Assembly: GCA_964352815.1 (NCBI GenBank)
Contig: CAYGTO010000007.1
Span: 59,102-123,101 of the forward strand
Reading direction: 5' to 3'
Origin: CAYGTO01 sp964352815
GTDB lineage: Bacteria > Pseudomonadota > Alphaproteobacteria > Rickettsiales > UBA3002
DNA: 64,000 nucleotides
Positions within the stretch are counted from its first letter, which is position 1. The number at the start of each line of letters is the position of its first letter. Position numbers and translations under genes: made by a program. The notes below the pieces were generated by a model that ran no database searches, had not been told where the DNA came from, and worked only from the letters and a program-made list of their open reading frames with translations. Positions 8,393 to 17,544 of the stretch are shown piece by piece.

Positions 8393-8917
8393 ATGCAAAA
8401 TTATTTCACATTGCTGGAAATGCCCGAGCAGTTCACTTTGGATGGTGCTCAGCTGCGCGACAGCTACGTTAAGGCACAGCAAACCTCGCATCCGGATCGG
8501 ATGATAGGGAAGCCGGACGTCGAGCGTGCGAAGGCGATTCAGCACTCGATGGATGTGAATGAGGCATTTGAAACCCTCAAAGACCCGCTCCTCCGCGCGC
8601 AGCATCTACTCGTATTGCAAGGCATTCAGGTGAATACCGATGATGACTCGATTAAGCCATCACCTGAGCTGCTCATGGAAGCGATGGAAATGCGAGAGCA
8701 TATGTCGGGTGTGCAGAATGAGCGCGACGCGGCGCTGCTGGTGCTCGATGTAAAGAAGGCGTCCGATGAATGTACCGAGAAGCTTACCAACGCCTTTGAA
8801 GCGAATGATTATACGGCTGCGGCGCAGCTGACGATTCGCTTGCGTTACCTCGGCAAAGCGCTAGAAGAGGCGTATATGAAGCAATATCAGATGAAGGAAA
8901 GGGGGGCGTCATCCTGA
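8393..8917 (+). CDS. hscB: Co-chaperone HscB
   Basis: 174 residues with an N-terminal J-domain (YFTLLEMPEQF, HPD at 33-35) and a C-terminal three-helix HSCB domain that binds IscU. It starts 3 bp after iscA. The last codons (GASS) and the stop are provided by a family 2 repeat, whose conserved GTCATCCTGA reads Ser-Ser-stop in this frame. Confidence 0.95.
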   Translation: MQNYFTLLEMPEQFTLDGAQLRDSYVKAQQTSHPDRMIGKPDVERAKAIQHSMDVNEAFETLKDPLLRAQHLLVLQGIQVNTDDDSIKPSPELLMEAMEMREHMSGVQNERDAALLVLDVKKASDECTEKLTNAFEANDYTAAAQLTIRLRYLGKALEEAYMKQYQMKERGASS

Positions 8918-8985
8918 GCGTTAGCGAAGGATCTATTGCTAGGGGTTATAGATTCTTCGGCCACATTCGTTCCCTCAGAATGACG
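8907..8985. repeat. Double-hairpin repeat, family 2 (ends hscB)
   Basis: It begins CGTCATCCTGAGCG, continues AGCGAAGGATCTAT, and returns through ATAGATTCTTCGG to CCTCAGAATGACG. It supplies the hscB stop codon and fills the hscB-hscA spacer. Confidence 0.85.
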
Positions 8986-8993
8986 ATAATTCT

Positions 8994-10967
8994 ATGACTC
9001 TTTTACAAATTCATGAGCCGGGGCAAACGCCTGAGCCGCATGCAAGCGAAGAAGGCATTGCGATCGGCATTGATTTGGGTACGACTCATTCGGTCGTGGC
9101 AGCCTCCTGCGATGGCAGGCCAGTCGCGCTTGGGCGGCCTGGTGATTTTATTATTCCTTCAGTGGTGCAATATATCGAAGACAAAGTGCTGGTTGGAAAA
9201 GAAGTTTTAAGCATTTCGCGAGGGAGCGAAGCGACCGCGGCGATCCATTCAAGTGGACAAGAATGGACTGCCGCGTCGGCTAACGCCTCCTCGCAGAATG
9301 GAGCCATCCACTCCATCAAGCGCCTAATGAGCCACGCTGCGCAAACGGTCGCGACGCAGCAAGGCGAGAAAACCCCGGTCGAAATTTCAGCCGAAATTCT
9401 GAAAGCCTGCAAAGCCCGCGCGGAAGCGGTCCTTGAGGCGAAGGTGCATAAAGCGGTGATTACGGTCCCGGCCTATTTCGATGACACAGCGCGGACAGCA
9501 ACGCGCGATGCAGCGCGTCTGGCAGGGCTTGAAGTGCTGCGGCTGATTAATGAGCCAACGGCAGCGGCCCTGGCTTATGGGTTGGATTCGGGCGCAGAAG
9601 GCATTTACGCGATTTATGATTTTGGCGGCGGCACGTTCGACATGTCGATTTTGCGATTGGCGCAAGGCGTCTTTCAAGTGCTCGCAACCGGCGGCGACAC
9701 GCAGCTTGGCGGCGACGATATTGACGTAGCGATTGCTAGTTATTTACGTCATCCTGAAGGAGCGAATGCGAGTGAAGGATCTATGACTCCGCACCATGGA
9801 TCCTTCGCTGACGCTCAGGATGACGAATTGAGAATGCTGGCGCGTGCGATAAAAGAGGCGCTGACGGATAAAACCGAGATTGCCGTCACTCGTCATCCCA
9901 GCGAAGGCTGGGATCCAGATTCTAACGATGAGCAGGATGGTGACAACATAGGCCCCGGCCTGCGCCAGGGCGACAAAGGTGCATTTACCCGCGATCAACT
10001 CAATGCGCTTGCTTCCCCCATCATTGCCAAGACCCTCTCGATCAGCGAACAGGTAATGCGCGATGCGGGGCTGGAAGCGAATGAAATTCAGGGCGTGGTG
10101 CTGGTTGGTGGGTCAACGCGGATGCCGCTGGTGCGCGAAAATGTCAAAGCATTTTTCAAGCAAGAGCCACTCACAGATTTAGACCCGGACCAAATCGTCG
10201 CGCTCGGTGCGGCGCTGCAAGCCGAAGCATTGACCGTCGGCTCGGAGAATCTGCTGCTCGATGTCACGCCGCTTTCGCTCGGCCTAGAGACGATGGGCGG
10301 GATTGTCGAAAAAGTGATTCATCGCAACACGCCGATTCCGGTCTCGAAAGCGCAGGAATTCACCACCTATCAAGATGGCCAGACGGGCATGAAAATTAAG
10401 GTGCTGCAGGGCGAGCGGGAGATGGTGGAGGATTGCCGCGAACTGGCCGATTTTACCCTGACGAATATTCCGCCGCTTCCCGCCAATGTCGCGCGGATCA
10501 AGGTGACCTTTACCGTCGATGCGGATGGCCTGCTCACGGTGAGTGCGAGCGAAGAGACGACTGGCGTCCAGCAGCGGGTGGAGGTGAAGCCAACCTATGG
10601 CCTCTCGATCGATCAGATGGAGACCATGCTGCGCGATTCGATGGAACATGCGCGCGAGGATATTACTGAACGCTTGCTGCGCGAGGCGCGGGTGGAAGCG
10701 GAGCGTTTGCTTTATGATCTTGATGCGGCGCTGGGCCGCGATGGCGAGCTGCTTAACGGTGAAGAACGCGCGGAGATTGATATGCATCGGGGTGTTTTGG
10801 AAGAGGCGATCAAAGGCGCCGACCGCGATATTATCGATGCGCAGGTGCAAACGCTAGACGCAATATGCCAGCCTTTTGCGCAAAAGAGAATGGACAAAGC
10901 GGTGGGTGCTGCGCTAAAAGGCAAATCATTAGACGAAGTAAGTGAATTAAAAGCATCGTCATCCTGA
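8994..10967 (+). CDS. hscA: Hsp70-type chaperone HscA with three in-frame repeat-derived insertions
   Basis: 657 residues, about 40 longer than E. coli HscA. ATPase motifs are intact: [12 protein letters not shown] near 25, [20 protein letters not shown]. The substrate domain follows with [16 protein letters not shown]. HscA works with HscB to release clusters from IscU. The excess length comes from three stretches that read as translated palindromic repeats: residues about 76-103, 252-278 and 300-328. All keep the frame and lie where Hsp70s vary, in surface loops of the nucleotide-binding domain. The stop codon also comes from a repeat (SSS-stop). The gene otherwise looks functional. Confidence 0.95.
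   Translation: MTLLQIHEPGQTPEPHASEEGIAIGIDLGTTHSVVAASCDGRPVALGRPGDFIIPSVVQYIEDKVLVGKEVLSISRGSEATAAIHSSGQEWTAASANASSQNGAIHSIKRLMSHAAQTVATQQGEKTPVEISAEILKACKARAEAVLEAKVHKAVITVPAYFDDTARTATRDAARLAGLEVLRLINEPTAAALAYGLDSGAEGIYAIYDFGGGTFDMSILRLAQGVFQVLATGGDTQLGGDDIDVAIASYLRHPEGANASEGSMTPHHGSFADAQDDELRMLARAIKEALTDKTEIAVTRHPSEGWDPDSNDEQDGDNIGPGLRQGDKGAFTRDQLNALASPIIAKTLSISEQVMRDAGLEANEIQGVVLVGGSTRMPLVRENVKAFFKQEPLTDLDPDQIVALGAALQAEALTVGSENLLLDVTPLSLGLETMGGIVEKVIHRNTPIPVSKAQEFTTYQDGQTGMKIKVLQGEREMVEDCRELADFTLTNIPPLPANVARIKVTFTVDADGLLTVSASEETTGVQQRVEVKPTYGLSIDQMETMLRDSMEHAREDITERLLREARVEAERLLYDLDAALGRDGELLNGEERAEIDMHRGVLEEAIKGADRDIIDAQVQTLDAICQPFAQKRMDKAVGAALKGKSLDEVSELKASSS
9215..9302. repeat. Family 4 double-hairpin repeat inside hscA (in frame)
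   Basis: Hallmarks are CGCGAGGGAGCGAAGCGACC, GCGATCCATTC, then AATGGACTGCCGCGTC and CCTCCTCGCAGAATG. It is translated as about 28 residues rich in Ser, Ala and Gly (R76-G103), between VGKEVLSIS and AIHSIKRLM. In other Hsp70s these two flanks are separated only by a short linker. Confidence 0.8.
9747..9825. repeat. Family 2 double-hairpin repeat inside hscA (in frame)
   Basis: It runs from CGTCATCCTGAAGGAGCG through GAAGGATCTATG and CCATGGATCCTTCGCTGACG to CTCAGGATGACG. It is translated as about 27 residues after VAIASYL. The ends are exact inverted repeats of each other (CGTCATCCTGA / TCAGGATGACG). Confidence 0.88.
9891..9976. repeat. Family 3 double-hairpin repeat inside hscA (in frame)
   Basis: It runs from CGTCATCCCAGCGAAGGCTG through GGGATCCAG, a core of about 35 bp, then GGCCCCGGCCTGCGCCAGGG and CGACAAA. 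It is translated as about 29 residues (HPSEGWDPD ... [10 protein letters not shown]). It lies about 65 bp downstream of the previous insertion. Confidence 0.82.
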
Positions 10968-11033
10968 GCGAATGCGAAGGATCTATGGTGAATGAGAAAT
11001 AGATCCTTCCTCGCTTCGCTCCTCAGGATGACA
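10957..11033. repeat. Family 2 double-hairpin repeat (ends hscA)
   Basis: It begins CGTCATCCTGAGCG and ends CTCCTCAGGATGACA. The TGA in its first ten bases is the hscA stop, giving the same Ser-Ser-stop ending as hscB. It fills the hscA-fdx spacer, followed by AAGGAGA upstream of fdx. Confidence 0.87.
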
Positions 11034-11050
11034 GATGAAGGAGAATAACG

Positions 11051-11383
11051 ATGCCTAAAGTAACATTCGTGGCCCCGGACGGGAAAGAAACGGAAATTGA
11101 TGCGCCAAACGGCATTTCACTGCTTGAGGTGGCGCACCAAAATAATATCGATTTGGAAGGCGCCTGCGAAGGCTCGCTTGCCTGTTCGACCTGCCATGTG
11201 GTGGTGGATGAGAAATGGTTCGACCAGCTGTCAGAGCCGACTGAAGATGAGGAAGATATGCTCGATTTGGCATTCGGCCTGACGCACACCTCGCGTCTGG
11301 GCTGCCAGATTATGATGAGCGATGCGCTGGATGGCATCCGCGTGACGCTTCCCGCTGCGACCCGCAATATGCAGGTGGCATAG
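11051..11383 (+). CDS. fdx: [2Fe-2S] ferredoxin of the ISC system
   Basis: 110 residues, adrenodoxin type. The cluster ligands are C39, C45 and C48 ([10 protein letters not shown]) and C85 (GCQ). It provides electrons for cluster assembly on IscU. AAGGAGAATAACG precedes the ATG. It is the last recognised isc gene, and its stop overlaps the start of a tiny membrane ORF. Confidence 0.96.
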   Translation: MPKVTFVAPDGKETEIDAPNGISLLEVAHQNNIDLEGACEGSLACSTCHVVVDEKWFDQLSEPTEDEEDMLDLAFGLTHTSRLGCQIMMSDALDGIRVTLPAATRNMQVA

Positions 11384-11478
11384 TGGCCAAGGAGTCTGTC
11401 TCCCGCCGCTCGTCGCAGCTGGCGATTTACGCGGCGCTTTTGATTCTTGCTGTAAGTTTGGTACTTTATTTGGTATAG
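11383..11478 (+). CDS. Possible 31-residue single-pass membrane protein after fdx
   Basis: A GTG start overlaps the last base of the fdx stop (TAGTG). The frame encodes [12 protein letters not shown], a positively charged start, then one hydrophobic helix rich in Ala, Leu, Ile and Val, and ends at TAG. AGGTGG lies 4 bp upstream of the GTG inside fdx. Charge distribution and translational coupling favour a real small inner-membrane protein, but at this length the frame could be open by chance. No family is recognised. Confidence 0.4.
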   Translation: MAKESVSRRSSQLAIYAALLILAVSLVLYLV

Positions 11479-11493
11479 TTCCGTTTTATTTGA

Positions 11494-11573
11494 TGTCATT
11501 GCACGGCTTGTCCGGGCAATCCAAGCATGGTGTTTGCTGCCCTTGGATTACCCGCATAAAGCGGGTAATGACA
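11494..11573. repeat. Double-hairpin repeat, family 1 (short element)
   Basis: The left half is TGTCATTGCACGGC ... GGGCAATCCA. The right half, from TGGATTACCCGC to GGGTAATGACA, is identical over 30 nt to the right end of the GIY-YIG element at 31469-31498. It lies between the isc cluster and pepF and forms most of the pepF leader. Confidence 0.88.
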
Positions 11574-11591
11574 ACGACAAGGGAACGTAAT

Positions 11592-13373
11592 ATGCCAAAA
11601 AAATCATCCACTACCCCCCCACGTTGGGACCTTACCGATTTTTATCCAGCGATGGATTCGCCTGCCGTGCAGCGCGATCTGAATAAAGCGAAGACATTAT
11701 GCGCGGCCTTTTCTAAAAATTACGCTTCAAAAATTAAGGCGATGCCGGCGGCGACACTGGCCAAGGCACTCACTGACTATGAGGTGATTGAAGAGCTGCT
11801 TGGCAAGGTCACTTCCTATGCCCAGCTGCTCCACGCGGCGAATACGGAAGATTCCAAGATTGGCGGGTTTTACCAAACGATTCAGGAGCGCGTGACCGAA
11901 TGCTCGACGCAGCTTCTGTTCTTCACGCTCGGGATCAATGAGTGGAGCACGAAGGACTATAAGGCGAAGCTGAAGCATAAGGGCGTGGCGCATTACCAGC
12001 CTTGGCTCGATGAGATTCGCGTGATGAAACCGTTTCAGCTGAGCCAAGAAATGGAGCAGCTGCTGCAGGAAAAGAGCATTACGGGGCGCGGTGCGTGGAA
12101 CCGGTTGTTCGACGAATCGCTCGCGCGGATGCGTTTTAAACTTGGCAATAAAGAGCTGACCAATACCGAAATTTTCGACCTGATGAGTGATCCTTCCGCA
12201 GCGAAGCGCGAGTCGGCGGCCCATGCGGTCGCGCAGACCTTTGAAGCGAACGCTCCGCTCTTCACGCTGATTACCAATACGCTCGCGAAAGATAAAGCGA
12301 TCGAGGACAATACGCGCGGATTCGCCCAGCCGATTAGCCCGCGCAATGTGGCGAATCAGGTCGAAGATGAGGTGGTGGATGCGCTGCTGAAAACGGTGCA
12401 GGCGAATTATAAGCAGCTTTCGCACCGCTATTACACGTGGAAAGCCAAGCATCTCGGCATGAAGAAGATGCATTATTGGGACCGCAATGCACCTCTCACC
12501 AAGGGTAAGGGCACGAGCTACAGTTGGACGCAGGCGCGGGATTTGGTGCTTGATGCGTATACGGATTTCAGCCCCGACATGGCGAAGCTGGGGAAACAGT
12601 TTTTCGATAAGGGCTGGATTGATGGCGAGGTGTATGCGGGTAAGGATTCGGGCGCATTTTCGCACCCGACCGTGCCTAACGTTCACCCTTATATTCTGAT
12701 GAATTATCAGGGCAAGACGCGCGATGTGATGACGCTGGCGCATGAGCTGGGGCATGGCGTGCATCAAGTGTTGGCAGCAGAGCAGGGCGCGTTGATGGCC
12801 GATACGCCGCTGACATTGGCGGAGACGGCGTCGGTCTTCGGCGAGATGCTGACCTTTCAGGAGATTTTGCGCCGTGAAAAAAGCGAGGCGAAACGCCAGC
12901 TGATCATCGCCGATAAAGTTGAGGATATGCTCAACACGGTGGTGCGCCAGATCGCTTTTTGTGAGTTTGAACGCCAGCTGCATGATCGCCGTAAGGAAGG
13001 CGAGCTGTCGACGGAAGAAATCGGCGGGCTATGGATGCAGGTCCAAAAAGATAGCCTTGGCCCAGCCTTCACGCTGGATAAGGAATATCATGTCTACTGG
13101 ATGTATATCCCGCATTTCATCCATGTGCCGTTCTATGTCTATGCCTATGCGTTTGGCGATTGTTTGGTGAATTCGCTCTATGCGGTCTATGAAAAAGAAG
13201 CGGCGAAGGGGGAATCAGAGAAATTCGTCGCGAATTACATGGACATGCTCCGCGCCGGCGGCACCAAACGCCACAAAGCCATGCTCAAACCCTTCGGCCT
13301 CGATGCCTCCAAGCCTGACTTTTGGCAACAAGGGCTGAATGTGATTAGTGGCTATATTGATCAGCTTCACTAA
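11592..13373 (+). CDS. pepF: Oligoendopeptidase F (M3 family)
   Basis: 593 residues. The start MPKKSSTTPPRWDLTDFY follows GGGAACG; an upstream in-frame ATG lies in the repeat and is not used in my call. The zinc motif HELGH (LAHELGHGVHQV) is at about residue 383, followed by ETASVFGE, which contributes the third ligand. YVYAYAFGDCLV near the C-terminus is typical of PepF. It is a cytoplasmic metallopeptidase that cleaves medium-sized peptides. It has its own spacer on both sides and is probably monocistronic. Confidence 0.95.
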   Translation: MPKKSSTTPPRWDLTDFYPAMDSPAVQRDLNKAKTLCAAFSKNYASKIKAMPAATLAKALTDYEVIEELLGKVTSYAQLLHAANTEDSKIGGFYQTIQERVTECSTQLLFFTLGINEWSTKDYKAKLKHKGVAHYQPWLDEIRVMKPFQLSQEMEQLLQEKSITGRGAWNRLFDESLARMRFKLGNKELTNTEIFDLMSDPSAAKRESAAHAVAQTFEANAPLFTLITNTLAKDKAIEDNTRGFAQPISPRNVANQVEDEVVDALLKTVQANYKQLSHRYYTWKAKHLGMKKMHYWDRNAPLTKGKGTSYSWTQARDLVLDAYTDFSPDMAKLGKQFFDKGWIDGEVYAGKDSGAFSHPTVPNVHPYILMNYQGKTRDVMTLAHELGHGVHQVLAAEQGALMADTPLTLAETASVFGEMLTFQEILRREKSEAKRQLIIADKVEDMLNTVVRQIAFCEFERQLHDRRKEGELSTEEIGGLWMQVQKDSLGPAFTLDKEYHVYWMYIPHFIHVPFYVYAYAFGDCLVNSLYAVYEKEAAKGESEKFVANYMDMLRAGGTKRHKAMLKPFGLDASKPDFWQQGLNVISGYIDQLH

Positions 13374-13455
13374 GCTCCTAATTTTTCTACCGTTTCGTCA
13401 CAATTCTGTAACATAGAGCCTCTATACTCTTACTATCTATTAATAGGAGTGAATG

Positions 13456-13989
13456 ATGGCTGTACGCAGTTCAGAGTATAAAAAAGAGCAATTAGAACGG
13501 TTTGAAGAACGCCACAAGGATGATTTGAGTGCAGGGACTTACGCAAAATCGATTGTGGGAAGCTTATTGACGACATTGGCTTCGATCGGTGCTGGGGCTG
13601 CGGCAGGGTTCGGTGCTGGTAGCATGATGAAATCAACCAGCGAATCATATGAAGTGTTTGGAAAAACTATTCGTCGCCCACAAGCCATTTGGGCTGGAGT
13701 TGGTGCTGCGGTAGGGCTTATCATCAATGGTTTTGTACAAGGATATAAAGAGTGGAAAGAGAATGAAGCGCAGCGCCTTGCAACGATGGATGTGAACGCA
13801 GATATTACCAATGCGAAGATTCTTATCCCTAGCGATGAAGAGTTATTGACCCAGAATAAGGATTTGAAAGAAATACTGCTGAAAGAGCGCGAACGCTCTG
13901 GAACCCCCACCACTCAGATTGATACCGAATCGGTTGCGATGCAGGATATGATTGAGACGCAAAGTCAGAGTGTAGGCGTCGCTGGATAA
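13456..13989 (+). CDS. Unknown protein with a glycine-rich hydrophobic hairpin
   Basis: About 177 residues. The start at 13456 has AGGAG at a good distance; another ATG lies 3 bp earlier. A charged N-terminus (KKEQLERFEERHKDD) precedes a Gly/Ala-rich hydrophobic segment (about 30-55) and a second one (about 75-95), then a charged helical C-terminal half ending in a Gln/Ser-rich tail. This suggests two membrane passes with a cytoplasmic coiled tail. I recognise no family. It is followed 2 bp later by another membrane protein. Confidence 0.7.
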   Translation: MAVRSSEYKKEQLERFEERHKDDLSAGTYAKSIVGSLLTTLASIGAGAAAGFGAGSMMKSTSESYEVFGKTIRRPQAIWAGVGAAVGLIINGFVQGYKEWKENEAQRLATMDVNADITNAKILIPSDEELLTQNKDLKEILLKERERSGTPTTQIDTESVAMQDMIETQSQSVGVAG

Positions 13990-13991
13990 GC

Positions 13992-14567
13992 ATGGTTCAA
14001 GAATACACACCAACGAAAGCTGAAGACCGCCAAAGTAACAATATAGGTGTTTCAGATTTTTTGAAAAAACTCTCGATTCCCTGGCTGATTATAATCGGCG
14101 GTTCAGTTGGCGGATATTTTCTGGGCAAAGTAAGAATGAACGGCAAGAAGCTTCCTTATTTTGATGGTGAGGTACCTTTCTTGAATGCGGCGGAAAGCTT
14201 GAATGGCAGTGGCATTAAGAGCTCGCGCGCTGCTGAGTTTATAGAAAGTATGAAGGCTCCTTCAGAAGGTTGGCAGCATTTTAACAACATACTGAAGGGT
14301 TTTGTTCCCGCGCAGCTCTATGTCGCTTTCACGGGCTGGCAAGAAAAAGAAGGGACGCAAATCGGCTTGTATGAAATTGCTGAAGATATCGAGAAGGTGG
14401 ATCAGTGGCACCAGACCAATGAAGATTTGGCGCTTGATAATAAAGTGACTAAAATGCAAATCGACCATTTGCGTGAGAAACGTGGCGCCGCGCCGCTGTT
14501 CCGTGTGGATATGGGGAAGTTAGAAGGTCGCCTCGAAGCAGCGGCCAGTAAAGCGATTGGCGATTAA
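13992..14567 (+). CDS. Unknown membrane-anchored protein
   Basis: 191 residues with one hydrophobic segment near residues 30-47 (IPWLIIIGGSVGGYFLG), preceded by about 30 polar residues, so it is probably a single-pass protein. The rest is soluble-looking and helical, ending in LEGRLEAAASKAIGD. It forms a two-gene unit with the preceding gene. Its last 4 bp overlap the convergent TRAP receptor gene. No family is recognised. Confidence 0.7.
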   Translation: MVQEYTPTKAEDRQSNNIGVSDFLKKLSIPWLIIIGGSVGGYFLGKVRMNGKKLPYFDGEVPFLNAAESLNGSGIKSSRAAEFIESMKAPSEGWQHFNNILKGFVPAQLYVAFTGWQEKEGTQIGLYEIAEDIEKVDQWHQTNEDLALDNKVTKMQIDHLREKRGAAPLFRVDMGKLEGRLEAAASKAIGD

Positions 14568-15676
14568 CCCACCATTCCTGCTTCACGGCCACGCATGAAG
14601 GCGTGATCGGTCACGCTGGTAAGATCCATGGCGATTTTACGATAGGCGGACCAGCTCTCATAAATTTTCTTACCCATCGCATCATCTTCAGCCGTGCCGG
14701 CAACCACCTCATTCGCGGTTGTAAAGAAGGCTTTCAGTACTTCGTCAGGAAATGGAAGAATCTCGAGTGTCTCGACTTTCTGAAGTTCCTGAAGCGCTTT
14801 GACATTGTTCGCCTGATATTCCGCCGCCATGAGCATGTTTTCTGTCGCACAGGCGCCTTTGACGATCGTTTGCAGATCTTTGGGAAGCGCTTCGAAAGCC
14901 TCTTTATTGAACATCATCTCTAACATCGTGCCGGGCTCGTGGAAGCCGGGGCCGTAGTAATATTTCGCGATTCGGTGGAAACCGAGCGCCTGGTCATTCC
15001 AAGGGCCGACCCATTCCAGCGCATCGATCACACCTTGCTGGAGCGCGGTGTAAAGCTCGCCGCCGGGGATGGTTTGCGGATTGCCGCCAAGCTTGGTGAA
15101 CACTTCGCCGCCAAGGCCAGGGATACGCATTTTCAGGCCCTTGAGATCGTCGACCGTGTTGATTTTACGATTAAACCAACCGCCCATTTGTGTGCCGGTG
15201 TTACCGGCTGGGAAGGGGAGAATGCCGAATTGCGCGGCCAGCTCATGCCACAGTTCAATTCCGCCGCCAAAATACATCCAGCCATTTTGCTCCTGTTGCG
15301 TCAGTCCGCCGGGAACGCAAGAGAAGAAAGCGAAGCTGCGATGCTTACTCATCCAATAATAGGGCGCGCCGTGGGCGCATTGAATCGAGCCATCTGAAAC
15401 CGCGTCGAACACGGCGAGGGCAGGGACAATTTCACCTGCGCCGTAAACTTTGATGGTGAGGCGGCCTTCGGTGAGCTTGGTGATGCGCTCAGCCAGACGC
15501 ACTGCGCCGGTGCCAAGGCCAGGAAGCACTTTTGGCCAGGTCATGGACATGGTCCATTCGAATTTATTGTCGGTGATAATGTTCGGCGCGGCAATGGCAG
15601 GGCCCGCGGCAGCGACTGCGGCGGTGCTAAGAGCGGCGGTTTTGAGTAGGTTGCGGCGGGTCGATGTTTGGGTCAT
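14564..15676 (-). CDS. TRAP transporter solute receptor (DctP type)
   Basis: About 370 residues. The start MTQTSTRRNLLKTAALS is a twin-arginine signal peptide (RRNLLK) with AGPAIAAP as cleavage region; AGAGGTGAT precedes the ATG. The body has TRAP receptor features such as GGWFNRKI, DLKGLKMRIPG, and ALEWVGPWNDQALGFH. These periplasmic proteins feed organic acids to DctQM permeases. No DctQ or DctM is encoded here; the neighbour 8 bp upstream is an SLC13-type carrier instead, so it may be an orphan receptor or serve a distant permease. Confidence 0.88.
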   Translation of the reverse strand: MTQTSTRRNLLKTAALSTAAVAAAGPAIAAPNIITDNKFEWTMSMTWPKVLPGLGTGAVRLAERITKLTEGRLTIKVYGAGEIVPALAVFDAVSDGSIQCAHGAPYYWMSKHRSFAFFSCVPGGLTQQEQNGWMYFGGGIELWHELAAQFGILPFPAGNTGTQMGGWFNRKINTVDDLKGLKMRIPGLGGEVFTKLGGNPQTIPGGELYTALQQGVIDALEWVGPWNDQALGFHRIAKYYYGPGFHEPGTMLEMMFNKEAFEALPKDLQTIVKGACATENMLMAAEYQANNVKALQELQKVETLEILPFPDEVLKAFFTTANEVVAGTAEDDAMGKKIYESWSAYRKIAMDLTSVTDHAFMRGREAGMVG

Positions 15677-15684
15677 ATCACCTC

Positions 15685-17538
15685 TTAGAAATACACATAA
15701 GAAAACGCAGTATAGGTGATCCAGATTAGAATGATCAATGGAATTCCGGCTTTCATGTAGTCGGCAAAAGTGTAATGGCCTGGACCCATCACCAATAGGT
15801 TCGTCTGATAGCCAATAGGTGAGGCGAGAGCGCAACAGTTGGAAGCGAAGATCACCGCGAAAATAAACATTTCTGGTGGCGCGCCGAGCTGGTTGGCCGT
15901 GTTGATGGCAATGGGGGTAAAGAGCAGGGCGGTCGCGTTATTACTCAGAATATTGGTGAGGATGGCCATGAGGAAAAAGAGAGCAGACATGACGAAGACG
16001 GGAGGGACTCCATGCGTCATGGTGATGATTTCTTCTGCAAGCAATGCTGCTCCTCCGGTCTCCTGCAATGCGATCGACATTGCCAAACCGGCCGCGACAA
16101 GAAAAATAATGTTTCCATCAAGCGAACGCATGGCTTGGCGCATATTCAGGCCACCACTTAGAATGACGAGTGCTGCTCCGATAAGTGCGCTCAAATGGAT
16201 TGGCATGATGCCAGCGATACTGACGGCAACAACGCCAGTGAAAATGGCAATCACGCGGCGAGCGAGTTTTTTCGATGGCAGCTCTTCGGTTGACCACTCC
16301 ATCACGAGCATATCTTTGCTGTTACGAAGTGCGCGGATATCTTCGCGTGACGCCATCACGAGGAGCACATCGCCCGGCTGAAGGCGTGTCTTGGTCATGG
16401 CTGAAGTAATCGCACGAGATTTGCGCTGCATACCCAGAACAAGGCATTGATAATGATTATGGAAACCAACCTGCTCGATAGTCTGGCCAATGAGTTTTGA
16501 TGCGGGGGTGATCAGCACTTCAGTTAATGCGGAGTCGCCTTCAACCTCTTTTCCCTCTTCAATATCATAGCCAATCGTACTGCTAGTTTGGAATAGTTCA
16601 GACTGTTTAGTAAGAAGTATTTTAATAGTTTCGCGTGTTGCGGTGATCACCAAAATATCGCCGGACTGCACGGTGACATCATCATCAAAAGGCGGCAAGA
16701 AGGCGTGATCTTTACGTTGGAGCATTTTGATAGTCAGCTCCTTATCGCCGAATAGTTCTTCTTTGTTGAGGACCTTATTCACGATAGCGGAATCTGCTTT
16801 GACTTCTAGCTGTGCGACGAATTGACGACCTGCACCAGTCAGATCATCACTGAGTGGCGCGCGCTCAGGTAGCATGTATGGGAGAATAAAGGTGACATAA
16901 AGCATGCCCACGCCGGCAATGACCGCACCAGGCACGGTGAAATCAAAAAAGCCAAGCGGCTCCATGCCGGTTTGTTGGACGGCGGCGGATACGAGGAGGT
17001 TAGTGCTACTACCAATCAGCACGAGCCCACCACCCAAGATAGAGGCATAGGAAAGTGGAATCATAACAGCGCTTGCTGACTGTTTTAAATTGGCAGCAAC
17101 GGCAAGAAGAATGGGAATAAAAATGATAACTGTTGGCGTGTTATTCATGAAAGCGCTAATGACCGCAACGAAAAATAATGCCAGTATCACAGCGAGGAGC
17201 GGTGCCCTGTTTGAGAGCATGATCAGCCCGTTGCTAATAGGTGTCAGCGCGCCAGTGCGGACAACGGCCTGTCCTAAGATTAATAGCGCTAAGACAGCGA
17301 CCAGTGCAGGACTGGAGAAACCGGTCAGCAGTGAATCTGGGTTAGTGAGCGATTGCCCCTCCGACGACATGAGCGGCGTAAAATGGAACAAACACATGAA
17401 AGCGAGCAGCACAAGTAGCGACGTCATGATCATTGAGAATGTCTCGAACGCATAGAGGAGAATCGCGACCGAAATTATACCAAACGTTGCCCACATTTGT
17501 GGGTATGCTTGCATATGGTGCATTATGGATTCGATCAT
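15685..17538 (-). CDS. SLC13-family (DASS-type) transporter with two RCK_C/TrkA-C domains
   Basis: 617 residues. A first membrane block (FMNNTPTVIIFIPILL, GSSTNLLVS) and a second one (NILSNNATALLFTPIAI, SPIGYQTNLLVMGPG) bracket a central cytoplasmic part of about 200 residues. That part holds two TrkA-C-like repeats, each with a PGD(V)LL/SGDILVI motif. The family carries dicarboxylates, sulfate or related anions with Na+. It lies between bioA and the TRAP receptor, with 6- and 8-bp gaps. The substrate is unknown; a nearby SulP gene makes sulfate a possibility. Confidence 0.88.
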   Translation of the reverse strand: MIESIMHHMQAYPQMWATFGIISVAILLYAFETFSMIMTSLLVLLAFMCLFHFTPLMSSEGQSLTNPDSLLTGFSSPALVAVLALLILGQAVVRTGALTPISNGLIMLSNRAPLLAVILALFFVAVISAFMNNTPTVIIFIPILLAVAANLKQSASAVMIPLSYASILGGGLVLIGSSTNLLVSAAVQQTGMEPLGFFDFTVPGAVIAGVGMLYVTFILPYMLPERAPLSDDLTGAGRQFVAQLEVKADSAIVNKVLNKEELFGDKELTIKMLQRKDHAFLPPFDDDVTVQSGDILVITATRETIKILLTKQSELFQTSSTIGYDIEEGKEVEGDSALTEVLITPASKLIGQTIEQVGFHNHYQCLVLGMQRKSRAITSAMTKTRLQPGDVLLVMASREDIRALRNSKDMLVMEWSTEELPSKKLARRVIAIFTGVVAVSIAGIMPIHLSALIGAALVILSGGLNMRQAMRSLDGNIIFLVAAGLAMSIALQETGGAALLAEEIITMTHGVPPVFVMSALFFLMAILTNILSNNATALLFTPIAINTANQLGAPPEMFIFAVIFASNCCALASPIGYQTNLLVMGPGHYTFADYMKAGIPLIILIWITYTAFSYVYF

Positions 17539-17544
17539 AGCTCC

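Noticed and set aside
11490..11591. N-terminal extension of PepF starting MMSLHGLSGQ
   Set aside because: It is a translation of the family 1 repeat; a good start with ribosome site follows at 11592.
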